From Haliclystus octoradiatus (taxonomy: Eukaryota > Cnidaria > Staurozoa > Stauromedusae > Haliclystidae): 64,000 nucleotides of DNA. Location: NCBI GenBank assembly GCA_916610825.1, contig OU744453.1:2920724-2984723 (forward strand), read 5' to 3'. Each line of letters begins with the position of its first letter. The first letter of the stretch is position 1. The notes under the pieces were generated by a model that was given only the letters and a program-made list of their open reading frames with translations, was not told where the DNA came from and ran no database searches. Both the position numbers and the translations under genes were made by a program. Of the stretch, positions 1 through 12,112 are shown in pieces.

Positions 1-258
1 CAGTGTTTTGCACTTTCGCTCGTGATTTTGCTTCTTATTACCAACGGAAAGAACGAAAAAACAGAAGCAGACGACCGAGAGGTGGCAAACAGATAAGAAT
101 TTTAAATTACCTAAAGAACATCAGGATTAATCACAGTGAAAAAATTACCAACAACAAGAATGATGTCATTGAAATACATTATACATCCACAAATGTCTAT
201 AGAAAACGGGACTCAATCATGCGTAAATCATGTAAACTTAACAACGGTATCATGTGTT

Positions 259-982
259 AATGCAATTGAAAGAAAGCATCTGACAATGGATGTTGTTAAT
301 GCACGATCAAGGCGAAACAAAACTCCGCTGATTGTTGATTTTGTCATCAATTCTAATTTAGATATTTGTGTTTTCACTGAGACTTGGCTAACTGAGAGTA
401 ATACCTTCTATAGAAGTGAACTTAAAATTGACGGATATACCTTCTTAGATCACAAGAGAGACAATCAAACTGGTGATGGTACTTGACGTGTTCTCTGTAG
501 ATCAACTTTGTGCCTTAAAGAAACTCTCTGGTGGTCAGACAAGATCTTTTGAATATTCAGAGAATAGATTAAAATTTACTAATCGTATTTGCCATCTTCA
601 TGCTATTTACAGACCTCCATACTCAGAAAAACATCCTGTTGGTATTACAATCTTCTTGGAAGAATTTTTGGAAGATTATGTGGAGAATGTTACAATATCA
701 ACTCATCCAATTATTATATCTGGAAATTAAAATATCCATGTTGAAGTACGCAATGATCCAAATTCTATTAAATTTCGGAACATTATTGAATGCATGGGAT
801 TGCAAAATCGTGTATCCATCCCAACGCATGAATCAGGTCATACTTTAAATCTAATTATTTCAAGAAAGAACTGTGATTTCTTATCTAGTACACCAATTGC
901 TGAATACTGTCTATCAAACCATTCGTTTGTATTATATCATTTGTTTGTCTCTAAACCTGAGCTCGAAGTTAAAAAAGATTAA
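259..982 (+). pseudogene. Endonuclease domain of retrotransposon copy L (broken)
   Basis: Apurinic/apyrimidinic-type endonuclease, which in intact LINEs nicks target DNA to prime reverse transcription. Visible pieces are NARSRRNKTPLIVDF and a CVFTETWL motif bearing the catalytic Glu (frame 1, about 289-400), then after a frameshift near 480 an AIYRPPYS segment (frame 2, about 600). The GDFN catalytic motif is destroyed: at 722-733 it reads Gly-Asn-stop-Asn. The C-terminal SDH motif reads SNHS (about 917-928), so the catalytic Asp is lost. Frame 2 otherwise continues to 982. The inverted copy keeps GDFN and SDHS, which identifies the ancestral residues. Non-functional. Confidence 0.85.
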
Positions 983-1059
983 CTATCGAAATTACAAAGC
1001 CATAAATATTGACGAATTTAAGAATGATTTGATGTTATAGCCGTTGTGCAATGGGAATC

Positions 1060-2686
1060 ATTTACATGCTGATTTAGCTGAAAGAGTCAACTGTAACCAT
1101 GAAACTTTATCTTATTTTCTTGACAAAGGTGCTCCATTAAAATCAAGGACGGTAGTCATACAACCTAGACAACCAAAGCAGTTAAGCTAAAGAGAATTAG
1201 GAGAAAACATGAAAGAAAATGGCTTAATACCAGGGCACCAGAGGATCATATGGACTTCAAAATAGCGAGGAATGTATTCACAAATCCTCTTAAATCTGAA
1301 AAGTTTAGATATTTATCTCTTATTATAGACAAAGTGGCAGGAGATCAAAAGAAATTATTTAAAATTATCTCAGATCTAACAGGTGTTAAAAAGTGTCATC
1401 CCTTGCCTGAGTATAGCAGTCCAACAGCATTGGCTTATGAATTCGGCAATTATTTTATACATAAGTTTGATATCATACAAGATAAGATTGATCTCATCTG
1501 TGAGAATGAATCCACTAATCACTCCCAATACTCGATCACAAATAAACAAAATGTATTACTATCTGAGTACTGCATTTGATACAGTCTCGCAAGAGATATT
1601 ATCTTTATCTTTAGAAAATCAATTTGGAATATGTGGAAGCGTCCTCACGTGGATTAAATCTTACCTCCATAACCGTCGACAGAAAGTATATGTTGATGAA
1701 TATTTTTTTGAGTCAATCAAAGTTAAATCTGGTGTGCCTCAAGGTAGTTGTCTCGGCCAACTGCTTTTCATTATGTATATCAGCTCTTTGTATGATGTGA
1801 TTAACAAACACCTTCCATCTGTACATGGCTATGCAGACGCCCATCAATTATATTTGTTATTTAAACCTAACAATGACTCTACTACAACCAGTGTCAAATT
1901 AATGGAGGGTTATATTAGAGACATAAGAGCTTGGATGCTCTCAAAACGACTCATGGTAAACGACAAAAAAACTGAGATCATGTTGGTTGACACTCATGAT
2001 CAGCTATCAAAGGTATCTTCTATAGATGGAATAAAAATTGACTGTGATGTGATTGCACCTATCAGCTCTGTAAAGAACTTGGGTGTTCACCAAGATAATA
2101 ACCTGAAACTACGTAAGCACGTTTCATCGATTTGCTACAAGTCATATTATCAATTGTATAAGATAAAGTGTATCAGGAAATATCTAACTTCAAAAACAAC
2201 AAACTTTTTAATCCATGCGTTTATAAGATCTAATATGGACCACTGTAACTCTCTCCTGTATGGTATACCAAATCATCTAATTCATAAATTACAGCGCTTA
2301 CAGAATGCTTCCGAACGACTATCTACAAACACTCAAAAATTTGAACGTATTACTGCGGTGTCGATAGAGCTTGATTGGCTGCCAGTGAAGTTCAAAATTA
2401 TTTTCAAAATTGCAGTTCTAACTTATAAATCCCTAACAGATGAGGCACTTACATATTTGCAAGATATGATAAGCTACTATAAGCCGAAAAGAGCACTTAG
2501 ATCCAATGCATCTTTGTTATTGAACATCCCCCAGTTAACTGCAAAATATTAAGAACTCGCTCATTTAATTTTTCTGGTCCATGTATATGGAATGATTCAC
2601 CGTTAGTTATAAAGCGTTCAAATAATCTTGAGCAATTTAAAGCATTGCTCAAGACTCATTATTATACGTTAGCATACAACATGTAG
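1060..2686 (+). pseudogene. Reverse transcriptase of retrotransposon copy L (broken)
   Basis: Linker and reverse transcriptase of a LINE ORF2. The linker (frame 2, ending near 1560) includes YLSLIIDKVAGDQ and ISDLTGVKKCHPLP. A 458 bp deletion, inferred from the inverted copy, has its junction at ATCT 1561-1564. It removes the RT fingers and the start of motif A, leaving only AFDTV (about 1572), and shifts the frame. Motif B is intact as GVPQGSCLG (about 1731-1757). Motif C, normally YADD, reads YADA (1830-1841), so a catalytic Asp is missing. The C-terminal domain follows (LHNRRQKVY, NLGVHQDNNLKLRKHV, DHCNSLLYGIP, LDWLPVKFKIIFKI). After another frameshift near 2548, the end (CIWNDSPLVIKRSNN) reads to a stop at 2684-2686. 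Confidence 0.88.
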
Positions 2687-2773
2687 TTAACTGTTTTATT
2701 AACTGTTTTATTAACTGTTTTATTTAACTGTTAACTGGAATATTGTATTTATATAGTGAAGGACTCAAATAAA

Positions 2774-3161
<388 letters not shown>

Positions 3162-4482
3162 TGGAATTGTGAGTCAAATACAATCATTCTCCGCATCCAG
3201 AATAACTTCAGACAAACTCATGCAAAAAGGTCCGAAAAAGGGTTGGTTTATCAATCCAAAATTAAAGAAACATTGAAAGACGAAAAAGTAAATTAACATC
3301 ATCAAAAATACCCAGCCAGCCAAACTTTCTATTAGAATGTCCAGACAATCTTCAACTTTGGTGTGATTGTTAAAAAATTGCAAGGATTGCATTCTTTGTA
3401 GTTCACCTCCTCTTGATCTTTGGATAATATTTCTAGTTTGACTCCGAAATTATAGCATCCTATACTGACAATAGTGGTATCCAGGGATTCACACGAAAAC
3501 ATTTAAGAGCCAAGTGGCAAGGTGATTAATTTTTTGCTCCACTCTCAGTAACTTTTGTCTTAATAGAATGTTATACAGCCCATATTAATAAGTTCAGTAT
3601 ATAGCGTTTATCAAATAGCATATCTTTACATAAACTAAAGCAATTTAAATTGTTAATATTTAAACTGTGTTATGTGTGTTTATAGATCCCTGTACAATTG
3701 TTCATAATATCTTTTAATTCCTCGTATATATAGGAACAATGTGGTTGTGATACGGTGGAAGCATTTTTCGTTCGCTGTGATATTGGAGGATGCGCAGCTA
3801 TGTGTACTTCAAAGAGTGCAAATTTTTTTTCTATTTGTGAATATTAGTTAAATTTGTTTGCATGCACTGTATCATAACGTACATTATACAGGCATTCATA
3901 GACATTCGTTGCTATAGTATTACTTGTGAGCATTAAATAATATATTGACCAAAACTGACATTCAGAATAAATTAACCCAGAGTAACGAAGTTCAATCTAT
4001 AATGCATTTCTGCAAACATTGTAAATATCTCATTGCAAATATTACACGATTTCTTGGTACTGTGGTGACATATTCCATTTTTACCTGCGTAATTATATAA
4101 TGGATGATTTATGAATTTGGGTACATATTTTGCACTTGGAATAATATACCAATATTATATATTGCTTAAGTTATATATTATATCACGATAGACAACAATT
4201 ATACTTGATTAGTGCAATGTATAACAAGCAGTATAATATCTTGTCATGTATATATGCCTTTTAATAATTGCCATTTTAAAGTAAATTTTGGGTGAATTAA
4301 TTAACAACTTTGATGTTTTTGTGACCCTGGTCGTATTTGATTCATGTGACATGAATCAAACCAATAACCAACATTCGCTTCTCATCTATAAGTACATGAG
4401 AGGGACAGAGAATTTAATTTTCTGAAATAACATGAGATACTTTGAGAACAATAAAAATGCTGCAGGCTGTAAAACAACTTTA
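3162..4482. repeat. Non-coding flank shared by both inverted arms
   Basis: About 1.3 kb immediately 3' of the (TTA)n tail, with no plausible reading frame and no recognised family. It is matched in reverse complement by 58748-60085. A fragment of it (around 4255-4300) also resembles 57858-57900, outside the right arm, so part of it may belong to a dispersed repeat. A palindromic-looking tract lies at 4340-4360 (TTCATGTGACATGAA). Confidence 0.7.
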
Positions 4483-4823
4483 AAAATTACTCTATCACTT
4501 TTTAAGATATTTATAGAGTGTCGTACACTATACAATATTGGAATTCTATTTTTATAGAAAAAATATCTCTGGAACACAATTGATGATTTGACTCGACTTT
4601 GTTGTTTTAAGGACCAGCATCTTGGCTAACTTTCGATACGACATCAACTTAAATTAAGCGTAGCATAAAATTAACCATCAATTTCTGTCATGCCTTCGAC
4701 AGGCTTCAAATGTCAGGTTTCAGTATTGTGTCAGGCACAGAAACAACACGAAAGATAAACTTGCACGTGCTTTAATGGTTAGAGCTCATCGGTCAATATT
4801 GCCCTTTCAATACAATCATTTGA
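4483..4823. other. Gene-free spacer
   Basis: About 340 bp of AT-rich DNA between the end of the left arm and a diverged dispersed repeat. No coding, RNA or repeat signal was seen. Confidence 0.5.
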
Positions 4824-5514
4824 GTAACAGGTGATACTACCCTAGAGCATGGGAAAGTTAAAGGGGGCAAAAGATTTTCCTATTACATTTTGAGTCAAAT
4901 TTACTAAAGGTTTCATTGGATTTATCTGGGTAATTCGTTAACAATATTTTCAGTGTTATATTTGGGAAAATACCAATATTTCAAAATTTCTGTCGAATTT
5001 GTTATACGAGTCAATTTTATAGAGGGTCGCCTGTCTATAGTGGTCACTCTACGTAGTCCTAAGATAGGAAGAGTAGGCTATGTAACGACTGTCTGTATAC
5101 CAAGTAGGCTTGCAATAGGAACAATGAAGACAGAATGATATATATTCGTATCTCCATTCACATGAAATCAAAACAGAAATGGTGTCCCTAGCTTGTAAGC
5201 ATGGCTGACATGAACGTTAGAGACTTTTAGGTTTCGCAATGAAGAAAATACGATGTTTTAAAGTTAATCAAATTCAATTTATCGCAAGTTATTTAGGTCC
5301 ATGATTCGAAGATGGGTCCTCTTTACATTAGGTTTAAGAAATCATAAAAATAGTTCAAATTAAAGCATGCAAGGAATCTTATTTTAAAAGACTAACCGGA
5401 TATTTAACATGGTTCAAAGTACTAATAATACTCTTACATTCTAAAACAGAAAATTGATATCAACTTTCGTTTACTTCACCTCAAACTAGTAAGATTGCTT
5501 TAATCAAATCAAAA
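4824..5514 (+). repeat. Dispersed repeat, copy 1 of a direct pair
   Basis: About 690 bp matched in the same orientation by 7660-8354. Shared blocks in order are TAACAGGTGA, a GGGAAAGTTA/GGAAAGTTAT segment, CCAATATTTC, GTCAATTTTAT/GTCAATATTAT, a GCCTGTCT segment, AGTCCTAA, CGATGTTTTAAAGTTAATCA and a TTAATCAAATCAAAA end. Divergence is obvious, with many substitutions and small indels. No coding potential. Unknown family, old duplication or two old insertions. Confidence 0.75.
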
Positions 5515-7179
5515 GTAGTAAAAATAGTAATGTAGACGGTGCCGCCTTATCGATGGCAACCGTACCACTCCTCTATTTCTATATGAGTGACTTTTCTATA
5601 ACCGTACCACCCTTGTGTTCTAAGTTGGTACACAGCATGCTGATGTTGACCATGTTGAATTATGCGTCCATATAACAGGTATAAGCATATGGTACATAGC
5701 AGGTGTTCGATCGAATGCCAAACTCAGAGAAATTATTTGTCCACTAATTGTCCAGGAGTCCATTTGATCATGTGGCCTTGATACCCTTTCCTATGAATGA
5801 ACAGATATATTTCATTACCATATTTGCTAGCATCGTATATTAAATTATAGTGTTAAAATAATTTAGGTAACCTAATTGTTCAAATTCGTTTATAGCCACT
5901 ATTGGTCTAGAATATTTATTCAATATCTAAAGTAGTAGCCAAAAAAGTTCCAATCTTATAAATGGAACAATAAAATAATTCTGCAAATATACTATTCAAA
6001 AGTCTGTACTATATCCTACAATTGAACCAGAATTTTTACAGTACATTAATGTATTGCTACTAAGGGGTCTTTTTGCAATATTAGATGAACTTGCAGAGGC
6101 CTATAGTATGAATTTGAAGGGCATAATTGACAACTGATTTAAAATGTATGCAGCATTTAGATATATCATGAAAGTAATCACAATCCCTGTTAAAGTTCTA
6201 TAACTGCTGAAGCTTATATCTTGAAGCTTATATCAAGCTTATATCTTATATATATGTAGCCTATACCATGTGATTGTGCATGTTTAAAGATGAATTATTT
6301 TGTATAAGTAGGTCTAAAAACACATGTATGTAGCCTAATCAAAATCATTAAATGGAATGTAAGGTCTATTGACGAGAATGTTTAGACTTTACACTGCATT
6401 ATAAATCACAATTAGATTTCAATGATTGATGACATTCAAAACACAGTCACAAGCTTGCATGATTCCTGTTTAGTCTACAATTAATGATGAGAACTGTATT
6501 CATTCGTAGTCTATCATTTTATTTATAAACAAGAATAACTGTCAACTTTGTCAAGTGCTAAGCTAAATGGTAATTGCCAATAAATTGAGTGGAATTTTAT
6601 CATATCTTATTCATAAGCATGCCGTATATAATATTTACCTCGGGTTCACGCCCAGTGAGACATTTTTTTCTCGAAAGTGTTGCTTCAGCATCAATAAAAT
6701 TGTGAAAGGAAAGTGTATCAAACAATTTCGCTTGCTTCACTTCACTGTTCAGGAAATTGAGCTCAGCTCAGCAAGTTGAAAAACAACTCACTCGTAGACT
6801 TCTTCATCCGCATCAATGAAAAAAATGTAGCACAAGCAGCTCATTGTATGTATGGTATTTCATTTGTTATTTACTAAATATATCCACTAAGGAAAATATA
6901 TAAACTTCCTTAAAAATCGCCATGTTGAAATTGTTCATCATTCAATTAGAGACTGGGTTCTAACTGCTGTTGCTAGGCAATTGGGTCCGTCTCAAAAGTT
7001 TGGTCTATCTCAATTCGTCGGTGTTTCAGAACCTCACGCAACTACATGAATAAGAGATCGGACGGACCAAACTTGAGTTGGACGTAAAGATCTGGACGCA
7101 CTAAACTCTACCACACGAGCTAATCCTCCTTCGAAATCAAAATCAAAAGTAGGAACACAAGTTATTCTTGATGTTTGTA
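5515..7179. other. Gene-free AT-rich region
   Basis: About 1.66 kb without a convincing gene. Small local patterns are two copies of AACCGTACCAC (near 5568 and 5600), three tandem-like AAGCTTATATC units around 6210-6246, and an imperfect inverted pair around GTTTGGTC/GGACCAAAC (6981-7085). The 70-residue reading frame at 6567-6779 has no recognisable motif and is not called. Confidence 0.5.
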
Positions 7180-7530
7180 ATATGATAATGAGCTAGAAAT
7201 AGTATTCAATGTTTATTATATTCAATAAAAACAACCAATTTTTATTGAAATTGAAATTGACATCAAGCAAAAATAAAAACATTAGTAATAATATTACGCT
7301 ATACTTTTAAGTTTTCTTTTCGTCCAGTATTTCATTGTCAAATAAATCAAGAATTTTGTTTTCATCTTGAAATGAAGAAATCATTTACGTTGTAATTTAT
7401 GCTGTAATAAATGTATATAATTATGGAATAACAGTGGCATCATGGGCCATCCGAAGTACTTATCCAGTAGAGGGGTCACATACGGATATCGTGCAGCTGC
7501 TTACAAGGGGTAGGGGAGTGTCGATCATAC
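7180..7530 (+). repeat. Dispersed repeat family 2, copy 1
   Basis: About 350 bp matched in direct orientation by 12113-12448. Shared landmarks are GATAAT(G/T)AGCTAG, AAATTGACATCA, TATACTTTTAAG, TTTTTCATTGTCAA-like, TAATAAAT(G/T)TATATAATT, AATAACAGTG, AAGTACTTAT and CAGCTGCTTACAAGG. No coding potential; family unknown. Confidence 0.75.
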
Positions 7531-7659
7531 ACTTGTAAGATCTTATTTGCATTTCCCGTTAAAGTTTATGTTTTAGTTTAAGTTTAAATTTTATGTTTGA
7601 AAGTATTTTAATTTACATATTTCTCACAATTTACACTACTGTAAACTAAAGGGGTTGTG

Positions 7660-8354
7660 TAACAGGTGAAACTATCCCATTGTCAGGAAAGTTATAGGGG
7701 GCACAAGAATTTCCTGGTACGTTTTGAATGTAAATTTGAAGGTTATTAGGGATATATCTGATCAAAGCGTTAGCATAGAATATATTTTCAGCGTTAGATT
7801 TGAGAAAATCCCAATATTTCGTAACTTTTGTCAAATTTGTTATAAGAGTCAATATTATACAGCAACAGCCTGTCTGTAGTGTTCACTCTATCTAGTCCTA
7901 AAGTAGAAATTAGGCAATTTTTGATCATTCACTTTTTTCCGAACTCGTAACGACAGTCGGTATATGAGAAGAAGGCTTATTATATATGAACAAGGAAAAC
8001 AGACTTCTAAATATTCGTGTCTCCTTATCAAAAAAATTAAAAAGAAAAGGTATTCCTAACTTGTAAGCATTGCTGACTTGGACGTTAGAAACTTTTTGAT
8101 TTCACACTAAAGAAGATACGATGTTTTAAAGTTAATCAAATTTAGTTTAGCGCTAGTCATTATGATTCGAACAAGGTTCCTCTTTACGTTAAAATTAAAT
8201 TATGCTAAAAAACTCCTTTTAAAATACTAACTGGATATTCAACATGGTTCAAAGTACTGATAAGTACTAATTTACATTCTAAAACAGAAAATTAATGTCA
8301 ACTGTTGTTCACTTCTCATCAAACTAGTAAAGATTTCTTTAATCAAATCAAAAC
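7660..8354 (+). repeat. Dispersed repeat, copy 2 of a direct pair
   Basis: Diverged direct copy of 4824-5514; the same ordered blocks are visible from TAACAGGTGA to AATCAAATCAAAA. Its right edge lies about 50 bp before the second retrotransposon remnant. The short reading frame on the - strand at 7646-7852 falls inside this repeat and is not a gene. Confidence 0.75.
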
Positions 8355-8457
8355 GAAATCATGATAAGTGAAATTTCATGAAAGCAGATAATTATACTAT
8401 TTCAATGATTTTGAAAGATATAAACTGTATGTACATTAATCGAAAAGTTGCCATGGT

Positions 8458-9911
8458 GATGTTAAATCTTTTTGGAATATAATTTCTGAAATATTTGATT
8501 ACTGTATTCATAACTTTGTTTCTTTGACTAAGAATAGAAAATTTAAGTATCCAAAGACAATTCGCTCTGTTGCTCTAAGAAAACGCCTGGCTTACAGGAA
8601 TTCTGTCGTATCTAATACCGATTTTAAAAATGCACCGAAAGAGTATGAGAAGGCAGTAAAAGAATTCAATATTCAACGTGAAAAAAGTCTTCTGGAGGAA
8701 GTTTCTCTATCCCGAATTTATTTATTTGTAAAAAGTAAACTACAATCTCATCCTTCGGTACCTGCTGTACAAAATGGAATAGGAGAAATGGTAACTGATA
8801 TCAGTCATAAAGTTGAACTTTTTATTAAATATTTTGCTACTGTCTTTACCCAGGATGAAGAGAACAATCCTGAATTTATTTTTGCAACAGGTCAATACTA
8901 GTACTACATCTTTGTTATATATCAATTTCTCTCTAAAGGATATTCTTAAGGAGTTACTTGCCTTACCAAATACAGCGTCTGAATCTCCTGAGATAACCAG
9001 CTATCTTTCTCAAGTCTATTGCAAACCATATTACTTTACCTTTATCCATATTATTTGAATCGTCTATGCACTGTGGTCATTTGCCATCTATATCTAAAAC
9101 AGCATTTGTAATACCAATCTATAAAACAGGTAAATCGTCATTATGTCAAAACTATCGCCCGGTTGCGTTAACTTGTGTAACATGCAAGGTGATGGAATCG
9201 ATTATCTCAAAACGAATGATTATGTATTTCTTGAAACATGGCCTTCTCACCAGAGAGCAGCACAAATTTTTAGAACATCGCTCGACGTGCACACAGCTGT
9301 TATCTACTCTTAACATTTGGTCTAAAGCAATAAACAATAAATTATTAACGGATACCATCTATTTGGACTTTAGTAAAGCTTTTGATATCGTGTCGCACAA
9401 TAAGCTAGCTATCACGCTCAACGCATATGCTATACAATTCGAGTTCATTAAATGGGTATCTTCATTTTTATCTGGTAACACTCGATCTGTTTGTATTGAA
9501 AATGTCTATTCCAAATCTTTATTTATTGACAGGGGTGTATACCAAGGCTCCGTACTTGGCCCTCTCTTGTTTATTATATTTATCAATGACATTTTAAGTT
9601 GCCTTGAAGACCAATGCCATATCAAATTGTTCGCAAACGACGCAAAAATCATTTCTACAAGATCTGAGTCAAATCTAAATCTACAGGGATCATTAGATAA
9701 AGTAATTATATGGGCGCAAACATGGCAGTTACGTCTAGCTTTTCACAAATATTGCTTATTTTCCTTTGGAAATGTCAACGTTCAGCAACAGATTTACATC
9801 TTGGAAGAAAAAGATCTGAGATCAGTAAATAGAATGAAAGACATGGGAGTTGTATTCACTACCGACCTCAAGCCTTCAGCTCATTTCGCCATGATTACTG
9901 CAAAGGCCTAG
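8458..9911 (+). pseudogene. Reverse transcriptase of the second retrotransposon (broken)
   Basis: The linker starts with DVKSFWNIISEIFDYCI (frame 1), followed by SLTKNRKFKYPKTIR and a basic helix-like stretch to about 8898. Two frameshifts lead into the RT frame (frame 0, open from about 8997 without needing a Met). Numbering from the Met at 9066: NYRPVALTCVTCKVMESI at 29-46, motif A YLDFSKAFDIV at 99-109, motif B GVYQGSVLGPLLF (normally GVPQGS) at 157-169, motif C FAND instead of FADD at 189-192. Loss of the first catalytic Asp, the altered motif B and the frameshifts mean it is inactive. It stops at 9909-9911, well before the usual end of ORF2. Confidence 0.88.
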
Positions 9912-10457
9912 TCTAGGTCATTCCTAATAATAAAATGTTACTCAAGTAGAGATGATGATGTTTTAGTGAAAGCATACAGTGTGTCGTGAGACCACTTTTA
10001 GAATCAGTGTCTCCTGTATGGTCACTATATTTAATTAAAAATATTATTAGCATTGAAAGGTTCAAACAACATTTATCAGGCATGTATGCCACATAAAATA
10101 AATTTACGGTCAAACATTTCAAACTCGTTTGAAGTATCTTAATATTGATTCTTTGGAATTAAGGAGAATCAAAAGCGATCTGATAATGATGTTAAAATGA
10201 TTAATAATATAATAGATTTACATTTAAATGAAATTTGTAAATTCAATAAAACAAAATAATCAATGCGGGGTAACTCATTAATGTTACAACTGACAAATGT
10301 GTCTGGTAGGCTAAATATCAGCAAATACCAAATTATCAATCAAGTATTTCCATCGTGGAACAGCTTACCAGAGAGTGTGGTAACCTCAAAATCACTAATT
10401 TCCTTCAAATCAAAATTGAACACTGTTGATCTAAATGCCTTATGCAAAGTTAATTAA
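9912..10457 (+). pseudogene. RT C-terminal domain remnant of the second retrotransposon
   Basis: Continuation of the same ORF2 in shifting frames. The last piece (10263-10457) contains the conserved LINE C-terminal signature FPSWNSLPESVV followed by SLISFKSKLN and a stop at 10455-10457. Weak matches to the preceding conserved region are visible near 9985-10020 (LLYGHY, where SPVWSPYL is usual) and 10140-10165. Decayed beyond function. Confidence 0.75.
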
Positions 10458-10679
10458 CAATCTGTATGGACTACTAATAGTTAACACAATAAACACATTT
10501 TAATTTATGCTTCCTTTATGTATTTGAAAGATATATGTAAGTTGAAATTTCAATTTCCTATATAATCCGGTAAGTAATTATGATAAATAAACAAATATAA
10601 CGAAATTAGGAACATTTAGTTATTCTTTATGTTGGTATTATAATTATTTAAGATTTCTTGCAAATGGTAATCGGCTTAA

Positions 10680-12112
10680 GTAATATAACATGTGCAACAT
10701 TTTCATAAGAAATTGTAAATTTATCTTAATTCAAGGAAATATGTTCTTGTTTCAAGAATCTTGTAACATTATTTGATCTGTAATTGCAGAAGTTCTAGAA
10801 AAATGCTGTTGTTGTTACAAGAATCTGGTGAGAATATTTCATCGGAAGCTTCAGATGCGCTAGCAAATGTTATCTTAAATCAAGAAAATGTATGCTTAAT
10901 TCAAGAATATATTAGCCTGCGCGCAGACCCAAATCTTTTTTTTATGATTAGTAGGGTCTGCGTAATATGGACAGAAAGCTTGCGCTGGGTGGAAGTTGGA
11001 GGGAGTGGCGGAGCGTCATTACACTTTAACTCCTGCTGTTCAGCGTTGTTCAACTACAGACGGCGTCACAAACAGCATTTCTGCAAGTCCGATTTTCGTA
11101 AATAACAAAACTTTTCACAATCAAAATTAACACTTATTATTTACGAAATAAGATGAGTTGATTCATAACCACGTTCAAATGATTAATACTAACTTAATAC
11201 AACGTACTATTTCTGTTCAATATGAAGTGATGTAGGTTGTCCAATGTTTTTAATGCATTTGTTTTTGACAAAGAAACTCGAAAATTGACATTGGTAATAA
11301 AACATGATGAGAATTAGTCTTTCGTAAAGAAATATTTTTGTAATCCATTGCCATGGCGCAGCAAAAAAGATCAAGAGATTAAATCATTCTATATCTAATA
11401 AAATGATTTGTTCTTTCGATATTACCCATGACAAATTGGGTTTTACGACGAACACAAACACAATCCAAATGAATTTCAGTATCTTGAAATCAAGTCTTTG
11501 TTGGCCGAAGCCGCATGCAAAATGATTTTATCGAAGAAGAACGACGTTTTATTATTCGGCTTGCGTGTAGCATACTTGAAAAGGAATGCGTCAATAACTT
11601 ATATTTATCAACCAATCATGTTCTAGCTCTAGTTTTGGAGAACTCGCTAGCGATTGGCTGATGAACAATAGACAAACAATAGATTTCTCACTGTTCTGCC
11701 ACTCCCCCTAATTCAGTCCAGCGCAAGCTTTCTGTCGATATTACGCAGACCCTACTAATCATAAAAAAAGATTTGGGTCTGCACGCAGGCTAAGAATATA
11801 TATGCTTATTTGAAGAATCCAATAATTTTGACTGTGCACTATATTCAGAAATGAAAGCAAAAAGGGTCTTGTTCCAAGCAAAAAGTTCCTCATTTCAAGA
11901 AAATTATTCTGGAAAAGAGAATAATATGTCAAATAAATTTGTGCTTAAAATGAGAAAATATAACAAGCAAATTTGTTCCAGGGTAGGAATATTTGCTTCT
12001 TATGTGGACAAGTACATTTATTCTTATTTCAAGAATTTATTTTCTTGATTTAAGCACATGGATTTTCCTGTGTAGATATACAATCGATGAACAGCAGGAT
12101 ATAAGGAAGTAC
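10680..12112. repeat. AT-rich tract rich in TTCAAG/CTTGAA motifs, interrupted by a MITE
   Basis: On both sides of the inserted element (10680-10913 and 11792-12060) the sequence is built from recurring short words such as TCAAGAA, TTTCAAGA, CTTAATTCAAG and AAATCAAG. The same vocabulary returns in the minisatellite at 12861-13245. This looks like one degenerate tandem-repeat domain that later received the insertion. The 65-residue reading frame at 11851-12048 is made of these repeats and is not called as a gene. Confidence 0.55.
10914..11791. mobile_element. Non-autonomous foldback/MITE-like DNA transposon, 878 bp
   Basis: Terminal inverted repeats of about 75 bp at high identity, and up to about 100 bp with decay: the left end begins AGCCTGCGCGCAGACCC and the right end closes GGGTCTGCACGCAGGCT. 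They also share CAGAAAGCTTGCGCTGG (10973-10989, reverse complement at 11718-11734). The flanks carry a candidate target-site duplication, AAGAATATAT (10903-10912 and 11792-11801), extendable to 11 bp with one mismatch. Duplications of 9-11 bp with long TIRs are typical of Mutator-like elements, but no transposase is present and the superfamily is an inference. Each TIR also contains its own hairpin (CGCAGACCC/GGGTCTGCG). The interior of about 680 bp shows no coding region. Confidence 0.85.

Larger units (their letters stand above)
8401..10470 (+). mobile_element. Decayed CR1-like non-LTR retrotransposon, 5' truncated
   Basis: A second LINE family, distinct in sequence from copies L and R. Visible in order: the end of the endonuclease-RT linker (8458-8898), reverse transcriptase (about 8997-9911) and an RT C-terminal domain (9912-10457) broken by stops and frameshifts. 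No endonuclease is seen upstream, so the element is probably 5' truncated near 8400. No obvious microsatellite tail follows; the DNA after 10460 is AT-rich. Confidence 0.87.

Noticed and set aside
3174..3392. 72-residue - strand frame in the arm flank
   Set aside because: The homologous stretch in the right arm (59860-60060) carries a stop and other differences, so the frame is not conserved as coding sequence.
10773..11105. 110-residue reading frame
   Set aside because: It crosses the boundary of the inserted foldback element at 10914, so it joins unrelated sequences.
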